From Aequorivita sp. (GTDB lineage Bacteria; Bacteroidota; Bacteroidia; Flavobacteriales; Flavobacteriaceae), in NCBI GenBank assembly GCA_020435825.1, contig JAGQYY010000004.1, forward strand, positions 12,681-74,094: DNA of 61,414 bases. The letters run 5' to 3'. Below are positions 17,641 to 25,051 of this stretch, piece after piece. The stretch's first letter is position 1, and every line of letters starts with the position of its first letter. The notes under the pieces are model-generated. The model saw only the letters and a program-made list of their open reading frames with translations, had not been told where the DNA came from and searched no databases. The translations under genes were made by a program, and so were the position numbers.

Positions 17641-18244
17641 TGGCTTGGTGTTCTTTGATGAATTTTTTTAGTGTTAAAAAACCTTCCGGTGTTACAATTC
17701 CGCGTAAATGATATTCCAAATATTCCTCTGTAATGAATTTGGTTGAAAATTTGTTCAGAGGAAAAAGATTTTGGTCTTTGGTTCCATGGATGCCCAAAAA
17801 ATAAAGCCTTGCAATGAATTCTATGTCCAAATTGCTTCTGTACAGCCCCTGTTCAATGCCCCTTCGAAGATTTGTGCGGGTGCATTCCATCATTTTTTCA
17901 AAATGGCTCTCCTTCAAACCTTCACTTATTTCTGGATAATATTTTTGAAGTTGATACTGTGGGGAAGAATTTTCATCCTCAATTTTTTCCATTACGAATT
18001 TTTTAATTTCGAATAATTCCTCAATGGGGTTTTGTTCCATGGAGCAAATTTCATCAATTCCTGAAGTAATATTTTGAAATACATTACATGTACATTCCTT
18101 GACCAAAGCGGTTTTGTTTTTAAAATGTGTGTAAATGGTTTTCTTTGAAATAGCCATCTCGTTGGCAATATCATCCATCGTAACACTTTTAAAACCAAGC
18201 TTTAAGAAAAGACCAGTGGCTTTTTGAACAATTTTTTCTTTCAT
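17633..18244 (-). CDS. TetR-family repressor of the efflux operon
   Basis: A 203-residue regulator. The N-terminal helix-turn-helix (about 6-50) reads KATGLFLKLGFKSVTMDDIANEMAISKKTIYTHFKNK; the remaining helices form a divergent ligand-binding domain. ATG 18244 is preferred: a longer frame upstream would run through the -7 promoter box and inverted repeat. It is the first gene of the efflux operon and overlaps tolC by eight bases, so it probably represses its own operon until a pump substrate binds it. Confidence 0.9.
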   Translation of the reverse strand: MKEKIVQKATGLFLKLGFKSVTMDDIANEMAISKKTIYTHFKNKTALVKECTCNVFQNITSGIDEICSMEQNPIEELFEIKKFVMEKIEDENSSPQYQLQKYYPEISEGLKESHFEKMMECTRTNLRRGIEQGLYRSNLDIEFIARLYFLGIHGTKDQNLFPLNKFSTKFITEEYLEYHLRGIVTPEGFLTLKKFIKEHQAND

Positions 18245-18253
18245 AATAGGGCG

Positions 18254-18285
18254 CAAAGATATGTCGGGGAAACTTTTAAAACAAA
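18254..18285 (-). promoter_or_regulatory. Promoter of the tetR efflux operon
   Basis: On the minus strand TTTG (18285-18282) is followed after 20 bases by TATCTTTG (18261-18254), an exact Bacteroidota -33/-7 pair. The start of transcription would fall about four to six bases before ATG 18244, giving an almost leaderless mRNA. Confidence 0.65.
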
Positions 18286-18295
18286 AAAAGTTTCC
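18268..18295. promoter_or_regulatory. Candidate TetR operator: 28-base inverted repeat
   Basis: GGAAACTTTT (18268-18277) and AAAAGTTTCC (18286-18295) are perfect inverted arms around eight bases. The repeat covers the -33 element and spacer of the operon promoter, where bound repressor would block RNA polymerase. Confidence 0.6.
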
Positions 18296-18348
18296 TAAGT
18301 TTAATTTTTTTAACAATGCATTAACAAGCCGCCTATTTTTGGTTTTAA

Positions 18349-18382
18349 ATTGTGTGCTTTTGCTTTGCTTGTTTTACTTTAG
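18349..18382 (+). promoter_or_regulatory. Possible promoter of the polyprenyl synthase gene
   Basis: TTG at 18350-18352 and TACTTTAG at 18375-18382 (one mismatch to TAnnTTTG) are 22 bases apart and lie just before ATG 18399. Confidence 0.35.
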
Positions 18383-18398
18383 CCAAAATTTTTATTGA

Positions 18399-19373
18399 AT
18401 GGATTTTTTGAAAAAATACAACCAAGTACTTCAGGAATATCTTGACAGTGCCGTTGCCCAAAAAGAACCGCGCCAACTTTACGACCCCATAAAATACATT
18501 CTCTCTTTGGGAGGTAAAAGACTTCGTCCCGTGCTCACATTAATGGTTTGCGATTTTTTTGGCACTGATTTCAAAAAAGCTATTCACGCCGCTCTGGCAG
18601 TGGAGCTGTTTCATAATTTTTCACTTATCCACGACGATATAATGGATAATGCGCCCTTGCGAAGGGGAAAAAAAACAGTCCATGAAAAATGGGACGTAAA
18701 CACCGCAATTCTTTCCGGGGACGCGATGCTTATTTTGGCATACCGTTTTTTTGAAAATTATGAGCCACAAATGTTTCAGGAACTCGCAAGGCTTTTTAGC
18801 GAAACCGCTCTGCAGGTTTGTGAAGGCCAACAGCACGACATGGATTTTGAGATCCGTGACGATGTTACCTTGGTGGAATACATAAAAATGATAGACCATA
18901 AAACCGCCGTATTATTGGGAGCAGCAATGAAAATGGGCGCTATTGTGGCAGGAGTTTCCGAAAGTGATAAAGACAAAATTTATCAATTCGGAAGAAATTT
19001 GGGTATCGCCTTTCAGTTGCAGGATGATTATCTGGATGTTTTCGGCAATCCGGAAACCTTTGGAAAACAAGTGGGTGGCGATATTATTGCAAACAAAAAA
19101 ACATTTCTGTACATAATGGCTGTAGGAATGGCTTCTTCAGCGCAAGCTGCTGAACTGGAGCATCTTTTCAGCATTATTCCGAAAGCCCCGAACCATAAAA
19201 TTTTAACGGTAAAGGAAATTTTCTCGTCATCCGGTGCCGCAGACGCCACGCGAGCCGAAATAGAGAAGTATAGCGCTCTTGCATTTTCATTGCTGCGAGA
19301 AATTAATATTCCTGAAGATAAAAAAGAAAAGCTCTGGCGGTTTGGGAGTGGCTTAATGCATCGGGATGCCTAA
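18399..19373 (+). CDS. Polyprenyl diphosphate synthase (trans-isoprenyl type)
   Basis: A 324-residue prenyl chain-elongating enzyme that condenses isopentenyl diphosphate with allylic diphosphates. It has LGGKRLRP (37-44), the first aspartate-rich motif DDIMD (79-83) followed by RRGKKTVHEKW, and the second motif in FQLQDDYLDVFGNP (about 207-211) with GGDIIANKKTFL. The DDxxD spacing and residues just before the first motif (FHNFSLIHDD) fit a medium- to long-chain enzyme, such as those making quinone side chains or farnesyl/geranylgeranyl products; chain length cannot be settled here. It is divergent from tetR and ends overlapping the convergent barrel gene by four bases. Confidence 0.9.
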   Translation: MDFLKKYNQVLQEYLDSAVAQKEPRQLYDPIKYILSLGGKRLRPVLTLMVCDFFGTDFKKAIHAALAVELFHNFSLIHDDIMDNAPLRRGKKTVHEKWDVNTAILSGDAMLILAYRFFENYEPQMFQELARLFSETALQVCEGQQHDMDFEIRDDVTLVEYIKMIDHKTAVLLGAAMKMGAIVAGVSESDKDKIYQFGRNLGIAFQLQDDYLDVFGNPETFGKQVGGDIIANKKTFLYIMAVGMASSAQAAELEHLFSIIPKAPNHKILTVKEIFSSSGAADATRAEIEKYSALAFSLLREINIPEDKKEKLWRFGSGLMHRDA

Positions 19374-19903
19374 AAATATACCCTCACAAAAGGTGCAAAA
19401 GCAGATGCATAAATACTTTTGTCGTCATCAAAAAGAACATCGTAACGAATCCCTATTGTAACATTGTTGCTATGGAAGCCCGCGCCCAAAAACAATGCTG
19501 GATACCAGTAGTTTTCAGTATAATCTGGCAAGGAGAAGTGTTTGTATTTTCGGTTAACATTGAGTTCTTCAAACTCTGCAGATAGCTGGATCTCCGGTAT
19601 TATGTTGTAAAAAGCAAGTGCGCTGCCGCCCAAAACGGTAGAGGTGTAATTGTTTTTAAGACTATTGTAAGTTCCATTTAGCCCCACGCCCATAGAAAAA
19701 CGATCGTTAAATCGATAGATGGCACTTGGCGCCAGTGTCCCACTGAAAAAACCATCGCCAAAGCTCAGCCCAATCCCGCCCCCAAAACGTACGTTCTGCC
19801 AAAATTCGCTTTGCTGATTCTGACCGTTGGAATTGTATGTACAACAAAAGACGAGCAATATTAAAAACATATTGGCAATATGGCTAAATTCAGCGCTTTT
19901 CAT
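19370..19903 (-). CDS. Small outer-membrane beta-barrel-like protein, unknown function
   Basis: A 177-residue exported protein. ATG 19903 is followed by a signal peptide (SHIANMFLILLVFCCTYNSNGQ). The mature part has alternating short beta segments with aromatic ends, for example FGGGIGLSFGDGFFSG, FSMGVGLNGTY, YWYPALFLGAGF and VTIGIRYDVLF, and a terminal aromatic residue (FVRVYF), all typical of an eight-strand barrel. I do not recognise the specific family. It overlaps the stop of the polyprenyl synthase gene tail to tail and is divergent from odhA. Confidence 0.75.
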   Translation of the reverse strand: MKSAEFSHIANMFLILLVFCCTYNSNGQNQQSEFWQNVRFGGGIGLSFGDGFFSGTLAPSAIYRFNDRFSMGVGLNGTYNSLKNNYTSTVLGGSALAFYNIIPEIQLSAEFEELNVNRKYKHFSLPDYTENYWYPALFLGAGFHSNNVTIGIRYDVLFDDDKSIYASAFAPFVRVYF

Positions 19904-19971
19904 TGTGAAAATTTTAAGATATTGGCTTATAAATATACAAAAATCAACCCCTTTAGTTTGTGTATTTGTTG

Positions 19972-19979
19972 TATTTTTG
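19972..19979 (+). promoter_or_regulatory. Candidate -7 box of odhA
   Basis: TATTTTTG matches TAnnTTTG 38 bases before ATG 20017. The -33 region has no clear TTG at normal spacing. Confidence 0.4.
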
Positions 19980-20016
19980 TACCGTTTTATCAAAAAGACC
20001 CACTTGTATATTTATC

Positions 20017-22788
20017 ATGGATAAATTTTCATTCTTAAATGCGATTCACCCTTCCCAAATCGCGGAACTTTACGAAAAATATTTGCACTACCCAGACAGC
20101 GTTGAACCCAGTTGGAGAGCGTTTTTCCAAGGATTTGATTTCGGTTCAGAAAACAGTGCCCACGAATTTTTTGGCACAAACGAGGCTGTGGAAGCACCAC
20201 AATACGCAGAAGGAGCGAATTGTGAGGATGTTGTAAAGGAATTTCAGGTGGTGAAATTAATTGACGGTTACCGAACCCGCGGGCATCTTTTTACCAAAAC
20301 CAATCCCGTTCGTGAACGCAGAAAATATACACCAACACTTGCGTTGGAGAATTTCGGTCTTTCACAGCACGACCTAAAAGCTACTTTTAAGGCGGGAGAA
20401 ATTCTCGGAATAGGTGAAACTACCCTGGAGGAAATTATAAAGCACCTTGAAAGCATTTATTGCGATTCTATCGGGATTGAATATATGTATATTCGCAAGC
20501 CGGATGAAATTCAATGGATTCAGCAGAAGTTGAACGTAAACGATAATCAGCCCAATTTTTCTGCTGAACATAAAAAGCACATTTTAAAGAAACTCAACGA
20601 GGCTGTAGCTTTTGAGAGCTTTCTTCATACAAAATATGTGGGCCAAAAAAGGTTTTCTTTGGAAGGAGGCGAAAGCTTGATTCCTGCTTTGGACGCGTTG
20701 ATTGAAAACGCCGCAGAAAAAGGCGTTGAGGAATTTGTTATGGGTATGGCCCACCGTGGGCGCTTGAGTACGTTAACAAACATTTTCGGGAAGAGCGCAA
20801 AAGATATTTTCAGTGAATTTGACGGAAAGGATTATGCGCAGGATATTTTTGACGGTGATGTTAAATATCACTTAGGTTGGACATCCAAAAGGAAAACCGA
20901 ATCCGGCAAGGAAATAAACTTAAACATAGCGCCAAATCCATCTCACTTGGAAACAGTTGGTGCCGTGGTTGAGGGAATTACCCGTGCTAAACAGGACGAC
21001 CACCACAAAGAGACCCCGAATAAGGTTTTACCAATAATTGTTCACGGTGATGCGGCAATTGCCGGACAGGGCATTGTTTATGAAATTGTACAAATGGCAC
21101 AGTTGGATGGCTATAAAACGCAAGGGACCATTCATATTGTAGTGAATAATCAAATAGGTTTTACCACAAATTATTTGGATGCGCGCTCTTCAATTTACTG
21201 TACCGATGTGGGGAAAGTGACCCTTTCACCAATACTTCACGTAAATGCTGATGATGTAGAAGCTGTAGTGCATGCGATACTTTTTGCTTTGGACTTTAGA
21301 ATGGAATTTGGTCGCGACGTTTTCATTGACTTGCTGGGCTATAGAAAATATGGTCATAACGAAGGGGATGAACCGCGTTTCACCCAACCGAAACTATACA
21401 AGGCCATTGCAAAGCATGAAAATCCACGCGATATTTATGCGGAAAAGTTGATTGCCCAAGGCTTGATTGAAAAAGGATATACCGATAAACTGGAGCAGGA
21501 ATATAAAGACAAGTTAGAGGAGAATCTTGAAGATTCCAGAAAAGAAGACAAAACCACCATCACTCCCTTTATGCAAGATGAATGGGAAGGTTACGATTAT
21601 GCCGAAGAAGATAAAATGATGGAAGCTGTTGACACCACTTTTGATTTAAAAAAGCTGGATGAAATAGCAGAGGTAATTACCAAATTGCCCGAAGACAAAA
21701 AATTTCTAAAAAAAATAGCCAAACTTGTTGAAGCAAGATACTCCATGTATTTTGAAGACAACAAATTGGATTGGGCGATGGGCGAATTGCTTGCCTATGG
21801 AACACTTTTAAAAGAAGGTCACGATGTGCGCATGAGCGGGCAGGATGTAGAACGCGGAACTTTTTCGCACCGCCACGCTGTTATAAAAGTGGAGGACAGC
21901 GAAGAGGAAGTTGTTCTTTTAAACCATTTGAAAGGTAATCAAGGCGATTTTTATATATATAATTCATTGCTTTCAGAATACGGAGTCGTTGGGTTTGACT
22001 ATGGTTATGCAATGGCAAGCCCAAAAACATTAACACTTTGGGAAGCACAGTTTGGAGATTTCAGCAATGGGGCGCAGATAATGATAGATCAGTACATTTC
22101 TGCAGCGGAAGATAAATGGAAGCTGCAGAATGGTTTGATAATGCTTCTGCCACACGGTTATGAAGGGCAGGGCGCTGAACATTCATCTGCAAGAATGGAG
22201 CGTTACCTTCAGCTTTGTGCGAATGATAATATGTTTGTGGCAGATGTAACAACACCCGCGAACCTTTTCCATCTTTTTAGAAGGCAATTAAAGGTTAATT
22301 ATAGAAAGCCGTTGATTGTATTTACTCCGAAAAGTTTATTACGTCATCCAAAAGTGGTTTCTACAAAAGAAGAATTGGCAAATGGAAGCTTCCAGATGCT
22401 GATAGACGATGCCGAAGCTAAAGCTGCAAAAGTGAAAACTTTGGTTTTTGTTACAGGGAAATTCTATTACGATTTGCTTGAAAAACGCGAAGAACTTAAA
22501 AGAGACGATGTGGCTTTGGTACGTGTGGAGCAATTATTTCCATTGCCAACAGATGCAATGAAGAAAATCATCAAAAAATATAAGAATGCCGATGATGTGG
22601 TTTGGGCACAGGAAGAGCCAAAAAATATGGGATCCTACTCACATGTTTTGATGCATTTTGAAGAAGCCAGAAATTTCAGGGTTTGCAGCAGAAAAATGTA
22701 TGCAGCACCTGCGGCGGGTAGTGCCGTGAGATCAAAAGCACGTCAGGCTAAAGTGATTGAAAACGTGTTTGATAAAAATATGGATTAG
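20017..22788 (+). CDS. sucA: 2-oxoglutarate dehydrogenase E1 component
   Basis: A 923-residue thiamine-diphosphate dehydrogenase (also named odhA) that decarboxylates 2-oxoglutarate and passes the succinyl group to E2 in the TCA cycle. ATG 20017 starts MDKFSFLNAIHPSQIAELYEKYL, the conserved E2-binding N-terminus. Diagnostic blocks are FVMGMAHRGRLSTLTNIFGK, NPSHLETVGAVVEG, the TPP motif HGDAAIAGQGIVYE with NNQIGFTT, GHNEGDEPRFTQP, and the C-terminal LLPHGYEGQGAEHSSARMER. An apparent 19-codon upstream extension begins at a TTG inside the promoter region and is unlikely. It is followed 85 bases later by E2; no E3 gene is nearby. Confidence 0.97.
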   Translation: MDKFSFLNAIHPSQIAELYEKYLHYPDSVEPSWRAFFQGFDFGSENSAHEFFGTNEAVEAPQYAEGANCEDVVKEFQVVKLIDGYRTRGHLFTKTNPVRERRKYTPTLALENFGLSQHDLKATFKAGEILGIGETTLEEIIKHLESIYCDSIGIEYMYIRKPDEIQWIQQKLNVNDNQPNFSAEHKKHILKKLNEAVAFESFLHTKYVGQKRFSLEGGESLIPALDALIENAAEKGVEEFVMGMAHRGRLSTLTNIFGKSAKDIFSEFDGKDYAQDIFDGDVKYHLGWTSKRKTESGKEINLNIAPNPSHLETVGAVVEGITRAKQDDHHKETPNKVLPIIVHGDAAIAGQGIVYEIVQMAQLDGYKTQGTIHIVVNNQIGFTTNYLDARSSIYCTDVGKVTLSPILHVNADDVEAVVHAILFALDFRMEFGRDVFIDLLGYRKYGHNEGDEPRFTQPKLYKAIAKHENPRDIYAEKLIAQGLIEKGYTDKLEQEYKDKLEENLEDSRKEDKTTITPFMQDEWEGYDYAEEDKMMEAVDTTFDLKKLDEIAEVITKLPEDKKFLKKIAKLVEARYSMYFEDNKLDWAMGELLAYGTLLKEGHDVRMSGQDVERGTFSHRHAVIKVEDSEEEVVLLNHLKGNQGDFYIYNSLLSEYGVVGFDYGYAMASPKTLTLWEAQFGDFSNGAQIMIDQYISAAEDKWKLQNGLIMLLPHGYEGQGAEHSSARMERYLQLCANDNMFVADVTTPANLFHLFRRQLKVNYRKPLIVFTPKSLLRHPKVVSTKEELANGSFQMLIDDAEAKAAKVKTLVFVTGKFYYDLLEKREELKRDDVALVRVEQLFPLPTDAMKKIIKKYKNADDVVWAQEEPKNMGSYSHVLMHFEEARNFRVCSRKMYAAPAAGSAVRSKARQAKVIENVFDKNMD

Positions 22789-22873
22789 TTTTTCTGAAAA
22801 TTTTTACAGAAAGAAAAAAAGAAATTAAATTTAAAGAATTGTAAACCCAAGGTTTATACAAATTAAAGAACGT

Positions 22874-24118
22874 ATGGCATTAGAAATGAAAGTCCCTTCA
22901 CCGGGGGAATCCATCACAGAAGTAGAAATTGCATCATGGCTTGTAAAAGATGGTGATTATGTGGAAAAAGACCAAGCAATTGCTGAAGTGGACAGTGACA
23001 AAGCAACACTTGAACTTCCTGCAGAAGCCAGCGGAGTCATCACTTTAAAAGCTGAAGAGGGCGACACGGTTGCTGTAGGCGATGTAGTTTGCCTAATCGA
23101 TACAGATGCCAAAAAGCCCAGTGGTGATGGTACTGAAAAAAAATCTGATAAAAAAGAGGAAGCTCCAAAAAAGGCAGAAGCCAAAAAAGAGACTCCTCCA
23201 AAACCACCAACTCCCAATCAAGAGCAGGATAAAAAAACGTACGCAACAGGGTCGCCTTCGCCTGCGGCCAAGAAAATCCTTGATGAGAAAGGAGTCGCTT
23301 CAAAAGACGTAAAGGGTACAGGGCGTGATGGGCGTATAACTAAAGACGACGCAACAAAAGCAACCCCTTCTATGGGTACTCCCGGTACAGGAAGCCGTGG
23401 CAGTGAGCGTAAAAAACTCTCTATGCTCCGCAGAAAAGTTGCCGAGCGTTTGGTTTCAGCAAAAAATGAAACTGCTATGCTTACTACTTTCAACGAGGTA
23501 GATATGACTGCTATTTTTGAATTGCGAAACCAATACAAAGAACAGTTCAAAGAAAAACACGGAGTCGGACTTGGATTCATGTCTTTTTTCACCTTGGCCG
23601 TAGTCCGTGCGCTAGAACTTTATCCAGACGTAAACTCAATGATTGACGGTGATTATATGATTACGTATGATTTTAAAGATATTTCAATAGCTGTTTCAGG
23701 CCCAAAAGGATTGATGGTCCCAGTAATTAGAAATGCTGAAAATCTAAGCTTCAGAGGTGTTGAAGATGAAGTGAAAAGACTTGCGATCAGAGCTCGTGAT
23801 GGACAGATTACCGTTGATGAAATGACTGGCGGAACGTTTACAATTTCAAATGGAGGTGTTTTCGGAAGTATGCTTTCAACGCCAATTATAAATCCTCCAC
23901 AATCTGCAATTTTGGGAATGCACAATATTGTTGAACGTCCTATAGTTCGCGACGGTGGAATAGTGGTTGCGCCAGTAATGTATGTTGCTTTGTCTTATGA
24001 TCACAGAATTATTGACGGCCGCGAATCTGTTGGGTTTTTGGTTGCAATAAAAGAAGCTTTGGAAAGTCCAGAAGAATTATTGATGGACGGCAATGTTAAA
24101 CGTGCTTTGGAACTATAA
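22874..24118 (+). CDS. sucB: Dihydrolipoyllysine succinyltransferase (2-oxoglutarate dehydrogenase E2)
   Basis: A 414-residue E2 core protein (odhB). The N-terminal lipoyl domain has the modified lysine in VDSDKATLELPAE (Lys43). A Lys/Pro/Ala-rich linker (about 80-125) leads to the peripheral subunit-binding domain (SPAAKKILDEKGVASKDVKGTGRDGRITKDD), and the catalytic domain ends with SYDHRIIDGRE, with His377 and Asp381 as the acyltransferase pair. It accepts succinyl groups from the E1 encoded just upstream and transfers them to CoA. A strong bidirectional terminator follows at once. Confidence 0.97.
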   Translation: MALEMKVPSPGESITEVEIASWLVKDGDYVEKDQAIAEVDSDKATLELPAEASGVITLKAEEGDTVAVGDVVCLIDTDAKKPSGDGTEKKSDKKEEAPKKAEAKKETPPKPPTPNQEQDKKTYATGSPSPAAKKILDEKGVASKDVKGTGRDGRITKDDATKATPSMGTPGTGSRGSERKKLSMLRRKVAERLVSAKNETAMLTTFNEVDMTAIFELRNQYKEQFKEKHGVGLGFMSFFTLAVVRALELYPDVNSMIDGDYMITYDFKDISIAVSGPKGLMVPVIRNAENLSFRGVEDEVKRLAIRARDGQITVDEMTGGTFTISNGGVFGSMLSTPIINPPQSAILGMHNIVERPIVRDGGIVVAPVMYVALSYDHRIIDGRESVGFLVAIKEALESPEELLMDGNVKRALEL

Positions 24119-24139
24119 CCGAAAAACAATTAGAAAATA

Positions 24140-24167
24140 AAAAATCCGGCTCATTAGCCGGATTTTT
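24140..24167. terminator. Bidirectional terminator after sucB
   Basis: AAAAATCCGGCT (24140-24151) and AGCCGGATTTTT (24156-24167) form a perfect 12-base-pair stem with loop CATT and T tracts on both strands. It also serves the small minus-strand gene ending at 24191. Confidence 0.9.
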
Positions 24168-24190
24168 TTGGTTAGCTAGGAAACATCTTA

Positions 24191-24349
24191 TCAGCTAAAA
24201 AATAAAGCATTGATCAAGTTAAGCAAAAGGACCAATACTACTGAAACAGCTATAGCTATAACTTTTGGTTTGGTAGAAGTTGTAGCAGCATTGCAATCTT
24301 TTTCCTTTTCTTCCAAATAAACTGTTTCTTTCATAGTGTAAATATCCAT
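24191..24349 (-). CDS. Small single-helix membrane protein, possibly real
   Basis: A 52-residue frame from ATG 24349 (47 residues from ATG 24334) with an acidic/charged N-terminus (KETVYLEEKEKDC) and one membrane helix near the C-terminus (VIAIAVSVVLVLLLNLI). I know no family for it. Support comes from its position: it lies head-on to the sucB terminator and is preceded by a perfect 16-base palindrome that could be an operator. Confidence 0.45.
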   Translation of the reverse strand: MDIYTMKETVYLEEKEKDCNAATTSTKPKVIAIAVSVVLVLLLNLINALFFS

Positions 24350-24369
24350 CTTTATATAGAAATATAAAA

Positions 24370-24385
24370 TACGTGGTAACACGTA
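24370..24385. promoter_or_regulatory. Perfect 16-base palindrome, possible operator
   Basis: TACGTG and CACGTA flank GTAA in an otherwise AT-rich gap between the response regulator stop and the small membrane protein. It lacks a T tract, so a protein-binding site is more likely than a terminator. Confidence 0.35.
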
Positions 24386-24412
24386 AATTTCTGAATAATA
24401 CCTTAAGTAGTT

Positions 24413-25051
24413 CTATAACAGTTTTTCATGATGCTCTTTTGCCCAAATAAGGAGACTGTTTGTTTTGGGCTCTATATTGAGTTTGGTAATGATGTTGCTA
24501 CGGTGTTTTTCAACTGTTCTGTATGAAATGAAAAGCTGGGAGGCAATTTCTTTGTTGGTCTTGTCCTGTGCAATTAACTTCAAAATCTTTTTTTCTGAAG
24601 GGGTAAGTGTATTTAGCTCACCATCATCCACAAAAACAACTCCTATCAGCTCTTTTATTTTATCGCTAAAAAAAGGAGCGCCTTCAGTAACAGTTTTAAT
24701 ACAGTTCTCGATCTCTTCAAGTGCAAACTCTTTCAATATGTAGCCAAAAATGTTAAGTTCCTGCGCTTTTTGATAGAGATCTTTTTCTTTGTGAAGTGTT
24801 ATCAATACAATTTTAGTGTCTAAATCGAGCCCCATACACTGTTGTGCAATTTCGAGTCCAGACATATAAGGCATCTGAATATCAAGTATTGCAATGTCTG
24901 GGGTTTTTTTGGTAATAAGATTGTACGCCTCTCTTCCATCTTTGCCACTTCCCACTAGGTTATAGCCTTTTTCTACCAAAAAGTCGCTGAGCCCTTTTAA
25001 TAGTAATGGGTGATCGTCTGCAATAATGATAGATGGTGTAGTCTTGCTCAT
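24413..25051 (-). CDS. NarL/LuxR-type response regulator
   Basis: A 212-residue two-component regulator. The receiver domain has the acidic pair ADDHP, phosphorylation site Asp57 in AILDIQMPYMSG and the conserved lysine after VLITLHK. The C-terminal GerE/LuxR helix-turn-helix reads LTPSEKKILKLIAQDKTNKEIASQLFISYRTVEKHRSNI. Its ATG overlaps the TGA of the sensor kinase (ATGA), so the two are translationally coupled and form a cognate pair. Targets are unknown. Confidence 0.95.
   Translation of the reverse strand: MSKTTPSIIIADDHPLLLKGLSDFLVEKGYNLVGSGKDGREAYNLITKKTPDIAILDIQMPYMSGLEIAQQCMGLDLDTKIVLITLHKEKDLYQKAQELNIFGYILKEFALEEIENCIKTVTEGAPFFSDKIKELIGVVFVDDGELNTLTPSEKKILKLIAQDKTNKEIASQLFISYRTVEKHRSNIITKLNIEPKTNSLLIWAKEHHEKLL

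Noticed and set aside
18245-18316. Extended N-terminus of the TetR regulator
   Set aside because: It would place coding sequence over the promoter and operator; homology starts at ATG 18244.
19960-20016. Extended N-terminus of the 2-oxoglutarate dehydrogenase E1
   Set aside because: The 19 extra codons begin at a TTG upstream of the -7 box; the conserved N-terminus starts at ATG 20017.
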